The notes under the pieces were generated by a model. It was not told where the DNA came from, made no database searches, and saw only the letters and a program-made list of their open reading frames with translations. A stretch of 64,000 nt of DNA from Legionellales bacterium (GTDB taxonomy: Bacteria > Pseudomonadota > Gammaproteobacteria > Berkiellales > Berkiellaceae): assembly GCA_002708265.1 (NCBI GenBank), contig PANA01000001.1, positions 248,001 through 312,000 on the forward strand. Direction: 5' to 3'. Made by a program: the position numbers and the translations under genes. Below, piece after piece: positions 36,611-48,400 of the stretch (within the stretch, counting starts at the first letter, position 1; each line of letters begins with the position of its first letter).

Positions 36611-37651
36611 GTGGCAAACTTTGTAGATGAAACATATTTATCAGTGCAAGCAGGGCGTGGTGGCGATGGTAGCGCTAGTTTTCGTCGAGAAAAGTATATC
36701 CCCTTTGGTGGGCCTGATGGCGGTGATGGTGGCAAAGGTGGAGACATATTCTTCGTCGCCGATACTGGCCTAAATACGCTGGTAGACTTACTGCATGTCC
36801 GAAACGTTAAGGCGAAAAACGGCGCCTCTGGGACTGGCCAGCAGTGCACCGGTGCAGCAGGTGAGTCAATTACAATACGAGTGCCTGTCGGAACGCTTTT
36901 AATGGATAGCGAGACAAACGATATTATCGCTGATATCAGTGAGCCCGGTGAAAAAATTCTGGTTGCTCAAGGCGGACTGGGTGGCCTTGGAAATACCCAT
37001 TTTAAGACGTCAACTAATCGAGCACCTCGCCAGTTTACGAAAGGGAAAGAGGGCGAGCGTTTAGATCTTAAACTTGAACTTCGCCTCCTTGCAGATGTTG
37101 GATTGGTTGGCCTGCCCAATGCCGGAAAATCGACATTTATTCGAGCCGTCTCTGCTGCTCGTCCTAAAGTGGCAGGTTATCCCTTTACGACTCTAAAGCC
37201 CCATCTTGGTGTCGTACGCCTAGGCGCAGGAGAAAGTTTTGTTGTCGCCGATATTCCTGGACTTATTGAAGGAGCTAGCGAAGGTATCGGCTTGGGGCAC
37301 CAATTCTTGAAACACATCAGCCGCTGCAAGCTGTTACTGCATCTGGTCGATGTTATGCCAATTGATGAAACAGATCCAATCGATGCGTTTAATACGATTA
37401 CCGAAGAGCTGGTCGCGTATGGCCAAGGAATAGAAGACAAGCCTCGCTGGGTTGTGCTCAATAAGCTAGATACACTTTCAGAAGAAGATAAAGCGCTTTG
37501 GGTTGAATCTTTTAAAGAAAAGTCAGGATGGAATGGGCCCCTCTATGCGATCTCTGCGATCGGGCGCGAAGGAACCCAGGAATTATGCGCACAAATTCAC
37601 CAAGCCTTAGGCAGACTTTTGGAGGACAGCCAAGCGGGAAGCGATGCGTGA
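36611..37651 (+). CDS. obgE: GTPase ObgE/CgtA
   Basis: Obg acts in 50S ribosome assembly and stress control. The 346-residue protein has the glycine-rich Obg fold (1-157, with GGDGGKGGD near 37-45) and a GTPase domain: P-loop GLPNAGKST near 166-174, YPFTTLKPHLG, DIPGLIEGA, and NKLD. The start is GTG after GGGGAAA. Its last 45 bases overlap convergent rpsT; in Pseudomonas proB and another gene lie between them, as I recall. Confidence 0.97.
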   Translation: MANFVDETYLSVQAGRGGDGSASFRREKYIPFGGPDGGDGGKGGDIFFVADTGLNTLVDLLHVRNVKAKNGASGTGQQCTGAAGESITIRVPVGTLLMDSETNDIIADISEPGEKILVAQGGLGGLGNTHFKTSTNRAPRQFTKGKEGERLDLKLELRLLADVGLVGLPNAGKSTFIRAVSAARPKVAGYPFTTLKPHLGVVRLGAGESFVVADIPGLIEGASEGIGLGHQFLKHISRCKLLLHLVDVMPIDETDPIDAFNTITEELVAYGQGIEDKPRWVVLNKLDTLSEEDKALWVESFKEKSGWNGPLYAISAIGREGTQELCAQIHQALGRLLEDSQAGSDA

Positions 37652-37879
37652 CTTATGACGCGCAACCTTATTCTTGTGCATAAAGCCTTTGCTGGTTAAT
37701 TTGTCCAGCATAGAGCACATAGCTTGGTAAGCTTTTACTGCGCCCGCATTGTCTTTGGCTTCAATTGCTTGAAGAGTATTCTTAATCTGTGTGTTAGCAC
37801 GAGATATCTGCCAGCGTTTTGTTGAGCGGTGAGCATTCGCTTGACGAGCCCGCTTAAGCGCCTGATTAGTGTTAGCCAA
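37607..37879 (-). CDS. rpsT: 30S ribosomal protein S20
   Basis: The 90-residue basic helical protein starts MANTNQALKRARQANAHRS and has the typical KGFMHKNKVARHKSRI near its end. The start codon is TTG, as in E. coli rpsT, where weak UUG initiation is part of autoregulation; AAAGGAG lies upstream. The 3' end overlaps obgE by 45 bases. Confidence 0.97.
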   Translation of the reverse strand: MANTNQALKRARQANAHRSTKRWQISRANTQIKNTLQAIEAKDNAGAVKAYQAMCSMLDKLTSKGFMHKNKVARHKSRIASRLAVLQKSA

Positions 37880-37905
37880 GGGATTTCTCCTTTAAAAAAT
37901 CGGTC

Positions 37906-37911
37906 ATTATA
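37906..37911 (-). promoter_or_regulatory. -10 box of the rpsT promoter
   Basis: A perfect TATAAT on the minus strand lies 26 bases before the TTG start. The -35 region is poor, so this is a candidate only. Confidence 0.45.
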
Positions 37912-38065
37912 TGGGCAAAACTAAGCCCTGGAACTAATATTGTTCATGGCAGCTAACTATACCAACAAAAGTCCAGCTTGAAAAGCGTATCCGCATAAAT
38001 GCTTTTGCCGCTTGAGAAGGCAGTGTAAAATCGGGGGGCTACACAAGAATAAGTTGGAAAACGAT

Positions 38066-39610
38066 ATGGCAAAAGGGCTTTTGCGGTCCGTCAGTACCGT
38101 CAGTGCGATGACCTTTATTTCACGCGTTCTCGGCTTTGCTAGAGATATGATCTTGGCAAACATATTTGGGGCAAATGCAAGCTTTGATGCCTTTTTGGTG
38201 GCTTTCAAAATACCAAACTTTATGAGACGGTTGTTTGCAGAAGGGGCATTCTCTCAAGCCTTTATTCCCATCCTCTCTGAATACAAAAGCCAGCAGTCAA
38301 TGGATGAAACAAAAGCGTTAACGCATCGAGTCTTTTCAGCCTTGTTTTTAACCTTAACGGTCGTGAGTATTTTGGGGATACTGTTCAGTGGGCCCATTGT
38401 TCAAGTGTTCGCCCCTGGTTTTGCGGATGATGCTCGTTTTGCTTTGACTGTAACCTTGCTGCAAGTCACCTTTCCATATTTGCTACTGATCTCCTTAACC
38501 GCATTTGCGGCAGGGATTTTGAATACGTATCGCTTTTTTTCTTTGCCGGCCTTTACGCCAGTCTTGCTTAATATCGCACTGATTGGCGCAGCTCTATGGA
38601 TGACGGGGCTTTTTGCTCAGCCAGTTGTTGCGCTGGCCTGGGGGGTTATCATTGGAGGAATAGGGCAACTGGCTCTACAATTGTTTGCTCTTTGGCGAAT
38701 GGGATTTTTTCCTCGCTTTACTTTTAACATTAAAGACGCGGGTGTTATTCGTATTTTGAAGCTCATGGGACCAGCTGTTCTTGGCGCATCGGTTATGCAA
38801 ATCAACCTGCTTGTTGATGCTGTTTTTGCCTCATTTTTACCCGTCGGAAGTGTCACCTGGCTTTACTACTCTGAGCGCTTGATGGAGTTTCCACTCGGTA
38901 TGTTTGGTGTCGCGCTCTCAACGGTGATCTTGCCGCACCTGTCCGAACATTTTGCCGCCGGCCGTCACCAAGCCTTTAGTGCCAGTATCGACTGGGCGCT
39001 GCGTTGGACCGTTCTCATCGGTGTTCCGGCTGCGATTGGCTTAAGTCTTTTGCGCCAACCGATTCTTATTACACTGTTTCAATATGGTGCCTTTTCATCA
39101 ACCGACAGCCTGATGTCTTCCAAATCATTGTTGGCACTGTGCGCAGGCCTAATTGCCTTCATTGGTGTGAAAGTGCTAGTGAGCGCTTTTTATGCTCAAC
39201 AAAACACACGCCTGCCTGTGAAAATAGCCATCATGGCCTTGTTAACTAATGTCATTCTGAATGCAGTTTTCATCGGCCCCTTGCAGCATGCGGGACTTGC
39301 TTTGGCCTCCAGTATTTCGGCCTGGTTAAATGCCCTCACCTTACTGATTGCCCTTGTGTGCTCGAAACAATTTACCTTTAATAATGGTTGGCCAGCTTTC
39401 ATGGCCCGCCTAGGGCTTTCTAGCCTGATGATGGCCGCTGTCCTTATTGCGCTGATAGCACCTGCTGAACAGTGGGCGGCCTTGAGTGCTGGTCGTAGAG
39501 TCTTGGAACTGGGCGGCATTATCGGCCTTGCTGGAGCAGTCTTCGCAGGGACATTGCTTCTGACCGGACTTAGGCCAATTCACCTAAGCTACCAAGCCCC
39601 CAGCCCATAG
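38066..39610 (+). CDS. murJ: Lipid II flippase MurJ
   Basis: MurJ moves lipid II across the inner membrane for peptidoglycan synthesis. The 514-residue protein starts MAKGLLRSVSTVSAMTFISR and has about 14 helices. Conserved segments are GFARDM, FKIPNFMRRLFAEGAFSQAFIP split across residues about 49-70, and the later YYSERLMEFPLG. Start at 38066 after GGAAA. Its place between rpsT and ribF is as in Pseudomonas. Confidence 0.97.
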   Translation: MAKGLLRSVSTVSAMTFISRVLGFARDMILANIFGANASFDAFLVAFKIPNFMRRLFAEGAFSQAFIPILSEYKSQQSMDETKALTHRVFSALFLTLTVVSILGILFSGPIVQVFAPGFADDARFALTVTLLQVTFPYLLLISLTAFAAGILNTYRFFSLPAFTPVLLNIALIGAALWMTGLFAQPVVALAWGVIIGGIGQLALQLFALWRMGFFPRFTFNIKDAGVIRILKLMGPAVLGASVMQINLLVDAVFASFLPVGSVTWLYYSERLMEFPLGMFGVALSTVILPHLSEHFAAGRHQAFSASIDWALRWTVLIGVPAAIGLSLLRQPILITLFQYGAFSSTDSLMSSKSLLALCAGLIAFIGVKVLVSAFYAQQNTRLPVKIAIMALLTNVILNAVFIGPLQHAGLALASSISAWLNALTLLIALVCSKQFTFNNGWPAFMARLGLSSLMMAAVLIALIAPAEQWAALSAGRRVLELGGIIGLAGAVFAGTLLLTGLRPIHLSYQAPSP

Positions 39611-39619
39611 AAAAGTTGC

Positions 39620-39625
39620 TATAAT
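39620..39625 (+). promoter_or_regulatory. Extended -10 promoter of ribF
   Basis: TGCTATAAT is a perfect extended -10 box, about 30 bases before the ribF ATG at 39657. The ATG at 39624 lies inside this box and is therefore unlikely to be the start. Confidence 0.6.
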
Positions 39626-39656
39626 GCCGTCTGCTTTATCATCAAGAGTGGGCACT

Positions 39657-40559
39657 ATGCAGTTCTGTCGGCATCGTCCGCCACAAATGTCAACCAGTGT
39701 TGTAAGCATTGGTAGCTTTGACGGCATTCATCTGGGACACCAATGCATTCTCTCGAACCTAAAGAAAGTGTCAGAAAACTTTCAAATTCCAGCTTGGGTA
39801 CTGACGTTTTCTCCCTCACCGAAGGCTTTTTTTGGCAGAATGGGGCAAGGGCAGTTATTGAGCCGGCGAGACAAGCTTGAGCGCCTCCGGGATATGGGGG
39901 TTGATGGGGTTTGGATGCCACCTTTTGATGCCAATATGGCGAGATTATCACCAAGGCAGTTTATCGATGATTTATTGCTCAAGCAGATGGGGACTCGAGC
40001 CATTGTGATTGGTACTGACTTTCGTTTTGGCTATCAGCGTACAGGAACGCCTGATGACTTTCGATCGGCTGGGATTGAGGTGTTTCATCCAACACCTGTT
40101 GAGGAGTCGGGAGAGTGGGTTTCCAGCTCGCGAATACGGGAAGCATTAGCCGCGGGTGATTTTGATCTTGTTCGATCCCTTTTAGGGCGTGAATACACTC
40201 TGTCAGGGCATGTTAGTCACGGCGCCGAGCGAGGTCGTCAAATGGGATTTCCCACGGCGAACATCGTGTTGCGTTTTGAGCCTCCAATGAAAGGGGTTTT
40301 TGTGATTGAGACACAATGGCGAAATAAGACCATAGTTGGGTTAGCAAATGTCGGGACGCGCCCGACTTTTGATGGAGAAAAGCGGCTTTGCGAAGCACAC
40401 TTTTTTGACTTTGATGAGAATCTATACGGTGCAAATTTAACCGTAACGTTCTTACATAAAATAAGAGATGAAAAAAAATTCTCTGGCATGGATGCATTGG
40501 TAAAACAAATCAATGCGGATGTAACCACCGCAAAACAAATATTGAGTAAGCAGTTATGA
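39657..40559 (+). CDS. ribF: Bifunctional riboflavin kinase/FMN adenylyltransferase
   Basis: RibF makes FMN and FAD. The 300-residue protein has the nucleotidyltransferase motif [11 protein letters not shown] near residues 22-32 and [12 protein letters not shown] in the first domain. The C-terminal kinase domain has [11 protein letters not shown] and [11 protein letters not shown] start at 39657, after the promoter -10 box. Its stop overlaps the ileS start by 4 bases (ATGA). Confidence 0.95.
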   Translation: MQFCRHRPPQMSTSVVSIGSFDGIHLGHQCILSNLKKVSENFQIPAWVLTFSPSPKAFFGRMGQGQLLSRRDKLERLRDMGVDGVWMPPFDANMARLSPRQFIDDLLLKQMGTRAIVIGTDFRFGYQRTGTPDDFRSAGIEVFHPTPVEESGEWVSSSRIREALAAGDFDLVRSLLGREYTLSGHVSHGAERGRQMGFPTANIVLRFEPPMKGVFVIETQWRNKTIVGLANVGTRPTFDGEKRLCEAHFFDFDENLYGANLTVTFLHKIRDEKKFSGMDALVKQINADVTTAKQILSKQL

Positions 40560-43375
40560 GCGAATCTAAATATAAGCAAACGTTAAATCTTCCACAAACG
40601 GCTTTTCCAATGCGGGCTAATTTGTCCCAGAAAGAGCCTGAGCAATGCAAGTCTTGGGAAAAGATGGACGTCTATAATGTGATTCGTCAGGCCCGAAAGG
40701 GTGCGCCAACATTTGTGTTGCATGATGGCCCTCCCTACGCCAACGGTGATATCCATTTAGGTCACGCTTTTAACAAAATTGTTAAAGACATTATTGTTAA
40801 ATATAAAACGCTCCAGGGCTTTGATGCGCCTTATGTGCCTGGTTGGGACTGCCACGGGCTTCCAATCGAGCTGAATGTAGAGAAAAAACATGGCAAGGTC
40901 GGCCATAAAATTGATGCGGTTGCGTTTCGGCAAAAATGTCGTGAATATGCGCACAGCCAAATCGACAAACAAAAAGCCGATTTCAAACGCTTAGGTGTGT
41001 TGGGTGAATGGGATAACCCCTATTTAACAATGTCTCCTGAGTATGAATGTACGGTTATGCATCAAGTCGGTAAAATTGCGGCCAATGGTCACCTGCAAAA
41101 AGGGGCCAAGCCAGTTTATTGGTGTTTTGACTGTGGTTCTGCATTGGCAGAAGCGGAACTAGAGTACAAGGATAAAACTTCCGCATCCATCATGGTTGGC
41201 TTTACTGCGAATGAAGCCAGTGCCATTTCAAAACTATTCAATGCTACTGTTGAAGAACCGATGGTGGTGATCTGGACAACGACGCCATGGACTTTGGTTG
41301 CGAATGAGGCTGTCAGTGTTCATGCTGAAGAAATGTATGTGCTATTACGCGCAGTTCAATCAGATAGAACAATTGAGCTAGTAGTTGCTAAAACATTAGC
41401 TGAAAGTGTTGCCGAAGCTTGTGATTTATCATCCATTGAAGTACTCGGCGAAATCGAAGGGGTACATCTAGAGCACATTGCACTAAGTCATCCTTTGCTC
41501 GATAAGAGTGTCCCCATTATTCTTGGCGATCATGTTACCGTTGATTCGGGAACAGGTGCAGTGCATACCGCGCCAGCACATGGCCCTGATGATTTTGTTG
41601 TGGCCCAAAAATACGATCTGCCAGTGATGAATCCTGTTGGACCCACAGGGGTTTATACGTCTGGCCCATTTGAGGGAGAGCATGTATTTAAGGTCACGGA
41701 TAAAGTGCTTCACGTGCTATCTGAAAAGGGGATCTTACTCAGTAGCAGCAAAATTCAGCACAGTTACCCTCATTGCTGGCGACATAAAACGCCCTTGATC
41801 TTTAGAGCGACGCCCCAGTGGTACGTTAGTTTAGAGCAAAACGGTTTAAAAAAAGCGGCATTAAAAGCCATTGAGAAAGTGCAATGGATGCCAGGCTGGG
41901 GACTAAATCGAATCAAAGGAATGATTGAAGATCATCCTGGCTGGTGTATTTCTCGTCAGCGTGCTTGGGGCGTGCCTATTCCTTTATTTATTCATACACA
42001 AACACGTGAAGCACATCCAAAAACGCCTGAGCTGGTTGAGAAAATTGCAGAAGATGCAAAAGATAAAGGTATTGAGTATTGGTTTAGTCTTAAAGTGGAA
42101 GATTATCTTTCTGCAGAAGAAGTGAAAGAGTATGAAAAAAGTACTGATGTGCTTGATGTCTGGTTTGATGCCGGATCATCACATGCAGCAGTTTTAGATG
42201 CCAGAGAAAATCTACAAGCGCCAGCAGACTTATATCTGGAAGGTTCAGACCAGCACCGTGGTTGGTTCCAGGCAGCGCTGTTGACACGACTCGCTGGTCA
42301 AAACGAAATCCCTTATAAAGCAGTGTTAACCCATGGTTACACGGTTGATGAACAAGGTCGTAAAATGTCTAAGTCTCTAGGCAATACGATTGTTCCAGGA
42401 AAAATATGTAACCAGCAAGGTGCTGACATTCTTCGTTGGTGGGCTGCTTCTACTGATTCAAAAGCAGAACTGGCCGCATCAGATGAAATTTTTCAAAGAG
42501 CGTCTGACGCATTTCGCCGGGTAAGAAATACCGCTCGATTCTTGCTGGCCAACTTGCATGACTTTAACCCAGGAGAACATTTTGTTCCTAAAGAGTCACG
42601 CTTAGCCATTGATAACTGGATCATAGCAAAAGCATCTGAAGTCCAAGCGGTGATTGAAGAAGCCTATGACAACTATCATTTTCATTTAATAACCCACCGT
42701 CTGCAAAACTTCTGCACAAATGAGCTGGGTAGTTTTTACTTAGATATCATCAAGGACCGACAATATACACTTAAGTCCGAAGCAATCGCTCGACGCTCAT
42801 GTCAGTCTGCTATGTACTTAATCGTTAAAGCACTAGCAACCTGGCTGGCGCCTATCTTGTCCTTTACGGCTGAAGAAATTTGGGCTCACCTACCTGGTGA
42901 AAAACTTGGCACGGTGTTTATTGCGCAGTGGCCGGAGTTTAAGGACGAATTACTCAGCAAACCATCTTTGACCTCAGAAGAGTGGTCAATGATTAGTCGT
43001 GTACGAGATGAAGTAAACAAATGTTTAGAAGCTCGACGTAAAGCGGGCGATATTCGTTCAGCACTTGAGGCCTCAGTGACATTATGGGTTGAGTCAGATC
43101 TCCATACGCTCTTAAGTAAACTGAAACAAGAACTTAAGTTTGTCTTGATTACCTCAGGAGCAGAGCTTGCACTGGCCGCGGATAAAGATGAATCAGCACT
43201 TCCAACAGAGATTGAAGCGTTATCGGTTTCTGTTGAGGTATTGACCAGTGAAAAATGTGAACGTTGCTGGCATCGAAGTGAAACGGTAGGCAGTGATTCA
43301 GCCTATCCAGGCGTATGTTCGCGGTGCGTTGAAAACTTGAAACCAGGCGCTGGGGAGTTGAGAGAAATTGCTTAA
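40556..43375 (+). CDS. ileS: Isoleucyl-tRNA synthetase
   Basis: The 939-residue class I synthetase has HLGH at 67-70, KMSKS at 603-607, a CP1 editing domain with [12 protein letters not shown], and a C-terminal zinc site CERCWH...CSRC. The length matches E. coli IleS (938). It overlaps ribF by 4 bases and lspA by 8. Confidence 0.99.
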   Translation: MSESKYKQTLNLPQTAFPMRANLSQKEPEQCKSWEKMDVYNVIRQARKGAPTFVLHDGPPYANGDIHLGHAFNKIVKDIIVKYKTLQGFDAPYVPGWDCHGLPIELNVEKKHGKVGHKIDAVAFRQKCREYAHSQIDKQKADFKRLGVLGEWDNPYLTMSPEYECTVMHQVGKIAANGHLQKGAKPVYWCFDCGSALAEAELEYKDKTSASIMVGFTANEASAISKLFNATVEEPMVVIWTTTPWTLVANEAVSVHAEEMYVLLRAVQSDRTIELVVAKTLAESVAEACDLSSIEVLGEIEGVHLEHIALSHPLLDKSVPIILGDHVTVDSGTGAVHTAPAHGPDDFVVAQKYDLPVMNPVGPTGVYTSGPFEGEHVFKVTDKVLHVLSEKGILLSSSKIQHSYPHCWRHKTPLIFRATPQWYVSLEQNGLKKAALKAIEKVQWMPGWGLNRIKGMIEDHPGWCISRQRAWGVPIPLFIHTQTREAHPKTPELVEKIAEDAKDKGIEYWFSLKVEDYLSAEEVKEYEKSTDVLDVWFDAGSSHAAVLDARENLQAPADLYLEGSDQHRGWFQAALLTRLAGQNEIPYKAVLTHGYTVDEQGRKMSKSLGNTIVPGKICNQQGADILRWWAASTDSKAELAASDEIFQRASDAFRRVRNTARFLLANLHDFNPGEHFVPKESRLAIDNWIIAKASEVQAVIEEAYDNYHFHLITHRLQNFCTNELGSFYLDIIKDRQYTLKSEAIARRSCQSAMYLIVKALATWLAPILSFTAEEIWAHLPGEKLGTVFIAQWPEFKDELLSKPSLTSEEWSMISRVRDEVNKCLEARRKAGDIRSALEASVTLWVESDLHTLLSKLKQELKFVLITSGAELALAADKDESALPTEIEALSVSVEVLTSEKCERCWHRSETVGSDSAYPGVCSRCVENLKPGAGELREIA

Positions 43376-43829
43376 GCGACTATTCGCTGCCACAGTACTG
43401 TTAGCTTTGGATCAGTGGTCCAAGGCGTGGGCTCTTGCAACACTTATGCCGGGGACAAGCATGACTCTTTTACCAGGTGTACAGTTTACGCTGGCAATGA
43501 ATCGTGGTATCGCTTTTAGCCAATTTAACTCAGTGAGTGGCTGGGCTTATGCGTTACTGTTGTTGGTGATTACCTTGATTGCTCTAACCGTTTTTACCTT
43601 GATGCTCCGGAGTCAAGGAAAATGGGTAACGACTGGCTGGGTACTCCTTTCAGCAGGGGCTTTTGGTAATTTAGTCGATCGCTTACATCATGGATATATT
43701 GTTGACTTTATCGATCTATATGTTCAACAGTGGCACTGGCCCGTGTTCAATATTGCAGACATCCAAATCTTTCTAGGCGTATGTGTTCTAGCAGTGATTT
43801 GGTGTAAACAGGAGAAATGTTCTGTATGA
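43368..43829 (+). CDS. lspA: Lipoprotein signal peptidase (signal peptidase II)
   Basis: LspA cleaves prolipoprotein signal peptides at the inner membrane. The 153-residue protein has four predicted helices and catalytic regions GNLVDRL and FNIADIQI, with an Asp in each. N-terminal LDQWSK is conserved. The start is TTG inside the end of ileS, preceded by GGAG. fkpB, which often lies between lspA and ispH, is missing. Confidence 0.96.
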   Translation: MLKRLFAATVLLALDQWSKAWALATLMPGTSMTLLPGVQFTLAMNRGIAFSQFNSVSGWAYALLLLVITLIALTVFTLMLRSQGKWVTTGWVLLSAGAFGNLVDRLHHGYIVDFIDLYVQQWHWPVFNIADIQIFLGVCVLAVIWCKQEKCSV

Positions 43830-44788
43830 AAATTAAACTAGCAAGTCCTCGAGGATTTTGTGCAGGTGTCGATCGCGCTATTTTGATTGTTGAAAGAGCG
43901 CTTGAACGTTTTGCCCCCCCTATCTATGTTCGACATGAAGTTGTTCATAATCGCTATGTTGTTGAAGAATTAAAAGCAAAAGGGGTCATATTTGTTGAAG
44001 AGCTATCAGAGGTGCCTGATGACTCAATTCTGATATTTAGTGCCCATGGTGTCGCAAAAGCCGTACGTAAAGAAGCCGGTGAGCGAGGCTTTGAAGTATT
44101 CGATGCCACTTGCCCATTAGTCACCAAAGTTCATACAGAAGTTACCAGAGCAGCGCGTCTAAACCAAGAATGTATTCTTATTGGGCACTCTGGGCACGTC
44201 GAGGTTATTGGGACTTTGGGCCAATATACAAAAAGTGAAGGGAAAATATACCTAGTAGAAAATGAACTTCAAGCGCAAACAATTCAAGTTCAGAATCCTG
44301 ATTTTCTCTGTTATGTTACTCAAACCACACTGTCAGTCGATGAAACAAAAGCAATTGTTGAAACTTTACGTCAACGTTTCCCCAATATTTCAGGCCCCAA
44401 AAAAGATGATATCTGTTATGCCACTCAAAATCGTCAAGATGCTGTGCGAGCACTAACCGCTGAAGTGGATGTTATGTTGGTTGTGGGTTCTCGAAACAGC
44501 TCTAATTCAAACCGCTTACGTGAACTGGCAGAATTTCTTGGTGTCGATGCCTACTTGATTGATAGCGCTGAACAAATTGATAAAGACTGGTTTAAAAAAG
44601 ACTCTGTTGTTGGAATTACAGCGGGTGCTTCTGCTCCAGAGGTTTTGGTACAGGAAGTGGTTTCTTACTTAAAGCAGAATTGGCAAGCAACTGTTGATCA
44701 GCAAAGTGGACCGAGTGAAGATATCCATTTTTCTTTGCCGGGAATTTTGCGCTATCCCCAGGATGCTAAAGCAGAAGAGCCTGCTTAA
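43826..44788 (+). CDS. ispH: 4-hydroxy-3-methylbut-2-enyl diphosphate reductase
   Basis: IspH is the [4Fe-4S] enzyme of the last step of the MEP isoprenoid pathway. The 320-residue protein has the three cluster cysteines, in [11 protein letters not shown] (Cys12), [11 protein letters not shown] (about 96) and [10 protein letters not shown] (about 194-195). The ATG at 43826 forms an ATGA overlap with lspA, which decides the start over the ATG at 43817. This pathway supplies precursors to ispB. Confidence 0.98.
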   Translation: MKIKLASPRGFCAGVDRAILIVERALERFAPPIYVRHEVVHNRYVVEELKAKGVIFVEELSEVPDDSILIFSAHGVAKAVRKEAGERGFEVFDATCPLVTKVHTEVTRAARLNQECILIGHSGHVEVIGTLGQYTKSEGKIYLVENELQAQTIQVQNPDFLCYVTQTTLSVDETKAIVETLRQRFPNISGPKKDDICYATQNRQDAVRALTAEVDVMLVVGSRNSSNSNRLRELAEFLGVDAYLIDSAEQIDKDWFKKDSVVGITAGASAPEVLVQEVVSYLKQNWQATVDQQSGPSEDIHFSLPGILRYPQDAKAEEPA

Positions 44789-45169
44789 TTACCAACAGTT
44801 CGTGGGGGTTTGAACAAAAGCTTGATTAAGGGTCAACACCCCGCAACTATCTCCAGCCTGGGCGCCCGCTGGGGTGGCGGACAGGGTATAAGTGGTGTCG
44901 CTCAAGTCAGAGATAGTTAGGGTGTAATGCCCATTCGTACTGGTTGCACTGTGTCCCAATACTGAGGGAGATGTTGCACCGCTATAGCTTAAGTTAACGG
45001 TGTAGTAATGTTCTATTGCTGTTGCCAAATGTAAAAGGGCGCTCTGTCCTTCTGCCCGCCGTGTTTTCATTACTTGTTCTTGATACGCCGGGTATGCAAT
45101 GCTAGCAAGTAATCCCATAATAATGACGACAATCATCAGTTCTATTAATGTAAAGCCGTGACTTTTCAC
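44789..45169 (-). CDS. pilE: Minor type IV pilin PilE
   Basis: The 126-residue prepilin has a short leader MKSHG cleaved before FTLIELMIVV, with Glu5 of the mature protein present, then a globular part with a C-terminal disulfide region (DSCG...TNCW). The start is GTG, seven bases after GGAG. It is the last gene of the fimU-pilV-pilW-pilX-pilY1-small gene-pilE series, as in Pseudomonas, directly abutting convergent ispH. Confidence 0.93.
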   Translation of the reverse strand: MKSHGFTLIELMIVVIIMGLLASIAYPAYQEQVMKTRRAEGQSALLHLATAIEHYYTVNLSYSGATSPSVLGHSATSTNGHYTLTISDLSDTTYTLSATPAGAQAGDSCGVLTLNQAFVQTPTNCW

Positions 45170-45170
45170 T

Positions 45171-45479
45171 TTAGTGCTCCAAAAATTGTGGGTCTATGTC
45201 GGATTGGATACGGATATGAATCACCGAACCGTTTTCTTCATAAAACTCGATCACCATCCCTGAGCCCAGAACGGTTCGGTCGACACTGATCTTGTTATTA
45301 GCAGTAACGGTCAGTTTATCAGAGAGTTTTAAAGCGCCAGCAAATTTTAGCACTAAACGACCATCATCAGCTGACACAGAAACGATTTCATCAGAGCCAG
45401 CGTACCGTTCAGCCGCTGCTGATAACGGCATGGCTGAAAAGACTAAAACTATAAAGAGGTTAATTATCCAATAATACAT
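45171..45479 (-). CDS. Small periplasmic protein in the PilY2 position
   Basis: The 102-residue protein has a signal peptide (about 1-22, cleavage after SAAA) and a small beta-rich domain. It lies between pilY1 and pilE, where P. aeruginosa has pilY2, and is of similar size. I do not see a convincing sequence match to PilY2, so the link is positional. An AGAGGGAA site precedes the ATG. Confidence 0.7.
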   Translation of the reverse strand: MYYWIINLFIVLVFSAMPLSAAAERYAGSDEIVSVSADDGRLVLKFAGALKLSDKLTVTANNKISVDRTVLGSGMVIEFYEENGSVIHIRIQSDIDPQFLEH

Positions 45480-45489
45480 ATCATTCCCT

Positions 45490-48400
45490 CTACTTGATTT
45501 GTCGCCAGGTTTGACGACCCACCGTTGTATTAACAGGACCTTCAGTAAAGGACCCTAAACCGCCAGATCCACTAATAACTTTTACCTCACTTACTTTGCT
45601 GGCGGCAACAAACACCGCTGGCGTAGCAGTAATACCAACTTCTGATTGGTACCCACTTGCTGCCGCGCGTTCAGCCGTTTGGCCGTACACGAAATCAATT
45701 TTATCCCCATCATCAAATGTATGGTTGTTATTAAAGTCAAAAGGTGACATGGGCAGAGCAGAACCAGAAGCGGCATCTAATTCCATAATCCAGCTTTCTC
45801 CCCCAAAATCACAGGATGAACTTGATGGGATTAAAGTAGTGAAAATAACAGCACCATTTCTGAGTAATGGACGAGTTACCTGGCGCTCCCCTTGATTGTC
45901 ATTGCTCCCTGAAACAATCAAGTCCATATACCAACCATTATTGACATCCCAGTCGATAGTATCATCAGTGGTGCGACGACCATTAATGAGAGAGTCCTGC
46001 TGAGCATCCCCATCCGTGTCAAACAGCTGTGCTTGCTCATCTAGAATTTCTTGCTCAAGTAAATCTGCCTTACTGATAGTGCTACCATCAAACTGATCCC
46101 ATACAGCATAAAACGACTGTGTTGTTTGTGAAACCGTACTGTTGTCTGTTGGCTCTAAATACTTACCAGTACCAAAATAAACCAAAACGCCATTTTCGAG
46201 CCCAGTTGGATGCACGCCAACAATTGGACTGGCGGTGATGGCTTGATTATTGTCGGTTTCAAATAACTTGCTGCTATTCCACTCACTAGCGCTACCGGTA
46301 AGATCAAAACGCCACATATTACCCTCTAAGTCACCAGCATAAACATAGTCAGTAATATAGTCGGCATTGATATCAACTGCATAAGGGCTGGCTAAACCAT
46401 TCGGCGTACTAGTGCTACCCACGCCCGTTGATAGTTTGAAGTAATTACTGCCGAGCGTCCATTGTCCATTTGTGCCGCCTTCGAGCAGTACAATGAATAA
46501 ACTAGCCTGTCCATTACTGCTCGCATACCCATCCGCCTGTGAGTTGTTATAACCATTACCAAAAATGGCAGCCCAACGGTAGTCAGCAGCATTCACTTTT
46601 ACTTTGGCAAGCGTAATATTAGAGTGAGTAAATCCTAAGTCAGCATCATCTTCATCTGAAAACTCAAAAAGATAAATGTTTTCGGCATTGGCTTCAGAGA
46701 AGCTACTTGGATCGGTTACATCTAATGCAAAAATACCTTGCCCCCCTGAGCGCATACCAGAAGCAAGGACTGTTCGCCACTCATTACCAATGACAACATC
46801 CGAAACGGTAGGTGAACCATCTACGAGGTATTGATGGAGATAAGGTTGTACTGCCAAGTTGGGTAGTTTTTCATAGTTGTGACGAATACCTGGAACATAA
46901 GCAATGACTTCTGCACCAGTGTCCGCTCTAAAGCCGTGCATCATACCGTCGTTTCCTCCGGTATAGACAACCGGCATTCGTGAGGCATACGCTGACTTAA
47001 AGGCTGAGTAGGGCGCTGAATCGAAATTATCATTATAAAGTCGTTGGGGGGCGCCTACGTAAACTGGATCGGAGTGAATAATGTCACCTAAAATAGAGCC
47101 GCGGTTTCTGAAACTATTTACTGAAGGACTGTTTTGGCTTTCATGATCGCGATTACCTCTAATATACTCAATTAAGTCCTCAGCAAAGTCCCAATTGTCA
47201 TTTTGTTCGCTGGTGTTACTGGTGCTAATCTCATAAGGCGCATTCGCCAATAAGCTATCTAAATTGTCTGGTAAGGTTCCATCTTGTTCCAATAACACTG
47301 AAAAATCTTCAGGCGTTCTAAAAGGGATACCTGAAGCACTGGTCCAATCACGCGTGATGATGACACGGTTATCGTAAGAGATACCGTCAAAAGTAGACGA
47401 TGGTGCAGTACAGGTACCTCCGGTTAAAACACAGTGAGCATTCCAAACAGGAGTGCTTCCAATTTCGCCCTCACTATCAATCGTATAGGCAAGCAATTGA
47501 CCACTCCAGTTTGAGCTGTCGAATCGTGCTTGGTATACCTGAGAGTCTGTTTTTAAAGTTGTTGAGTTTTGAGCCACAGTAGTGGCTGAGCTGACCCGGT
47601 TAGCAATATTGGCTAATGCTGCCGCAAGCGTTTCACTGACAGAGTCTGGTGTTTGTGCACCGACAAAGGTCCCACTACTGTTGTAAGCAGCATGCCACAA
47701 GTCATCAATTTTGCTGGCCTCTGAATAGAAAGGGTTACCCCAATCATCATTAGTGTCCAGCGTTGGGTCAGGCCAACCATCATTATCGGTATCTATGAGC
47801 AAACCACTTACCCCAAAGGCAACAGTGAACGTTACCATGTGTTGATGTGTTGCTTCATCAAAAGTGTTTGGAGCAACGATATTTTCTAAATCAGATAAGT
47901 CTTTATCATAATAGTAATGCGCGACATCGGCTAAGGTTCTGCTATGTCCATCGTTGTCGGAATCGCCAATGTAAGAAGAAGGCGAGTCACCATTCCAATA
48001 TCCGTCGGTTAACAAAATTGAAAAGTTTTGCTGACAAGCCTCTTGGATAGGATCTGACTTGCCGCTTAACGTATTGTCGAAATATTGGCCTACTTTTTGC
48101 AAACCGCTGCGTAAAGGTGTACCAGCAACTGGCCAATTAAAATCATATAAATCTGCTAATAAAGCGTTGTTATGCTCTGCATACTCACTTTGATTGTCTG
48201 AAGGGACTTCAGTGAATAAGCTGGTGTATAAGTTAATAACGCTTAGTCCATATCGGTAGTATTCAGCATCTTTTATGACGCTACTAATGGCACTTTTAGT
48301 AACAAAGGATCGCCTTCGCTCATAGGTATACCAGTCCGCAACGTTTTGTTGTACTTCACTGATAGTGCGACAGTCACCGCTTCCAGTACCAGACCACCCG

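Noticed and set aside
39624-39656. Upstream ATG at 39624 as ribF start
   Set aside because: It overlaps a TGCTATAAT extended -10 box and has no ribosome site; the ATG at 39657 gives the normal N-terminus.
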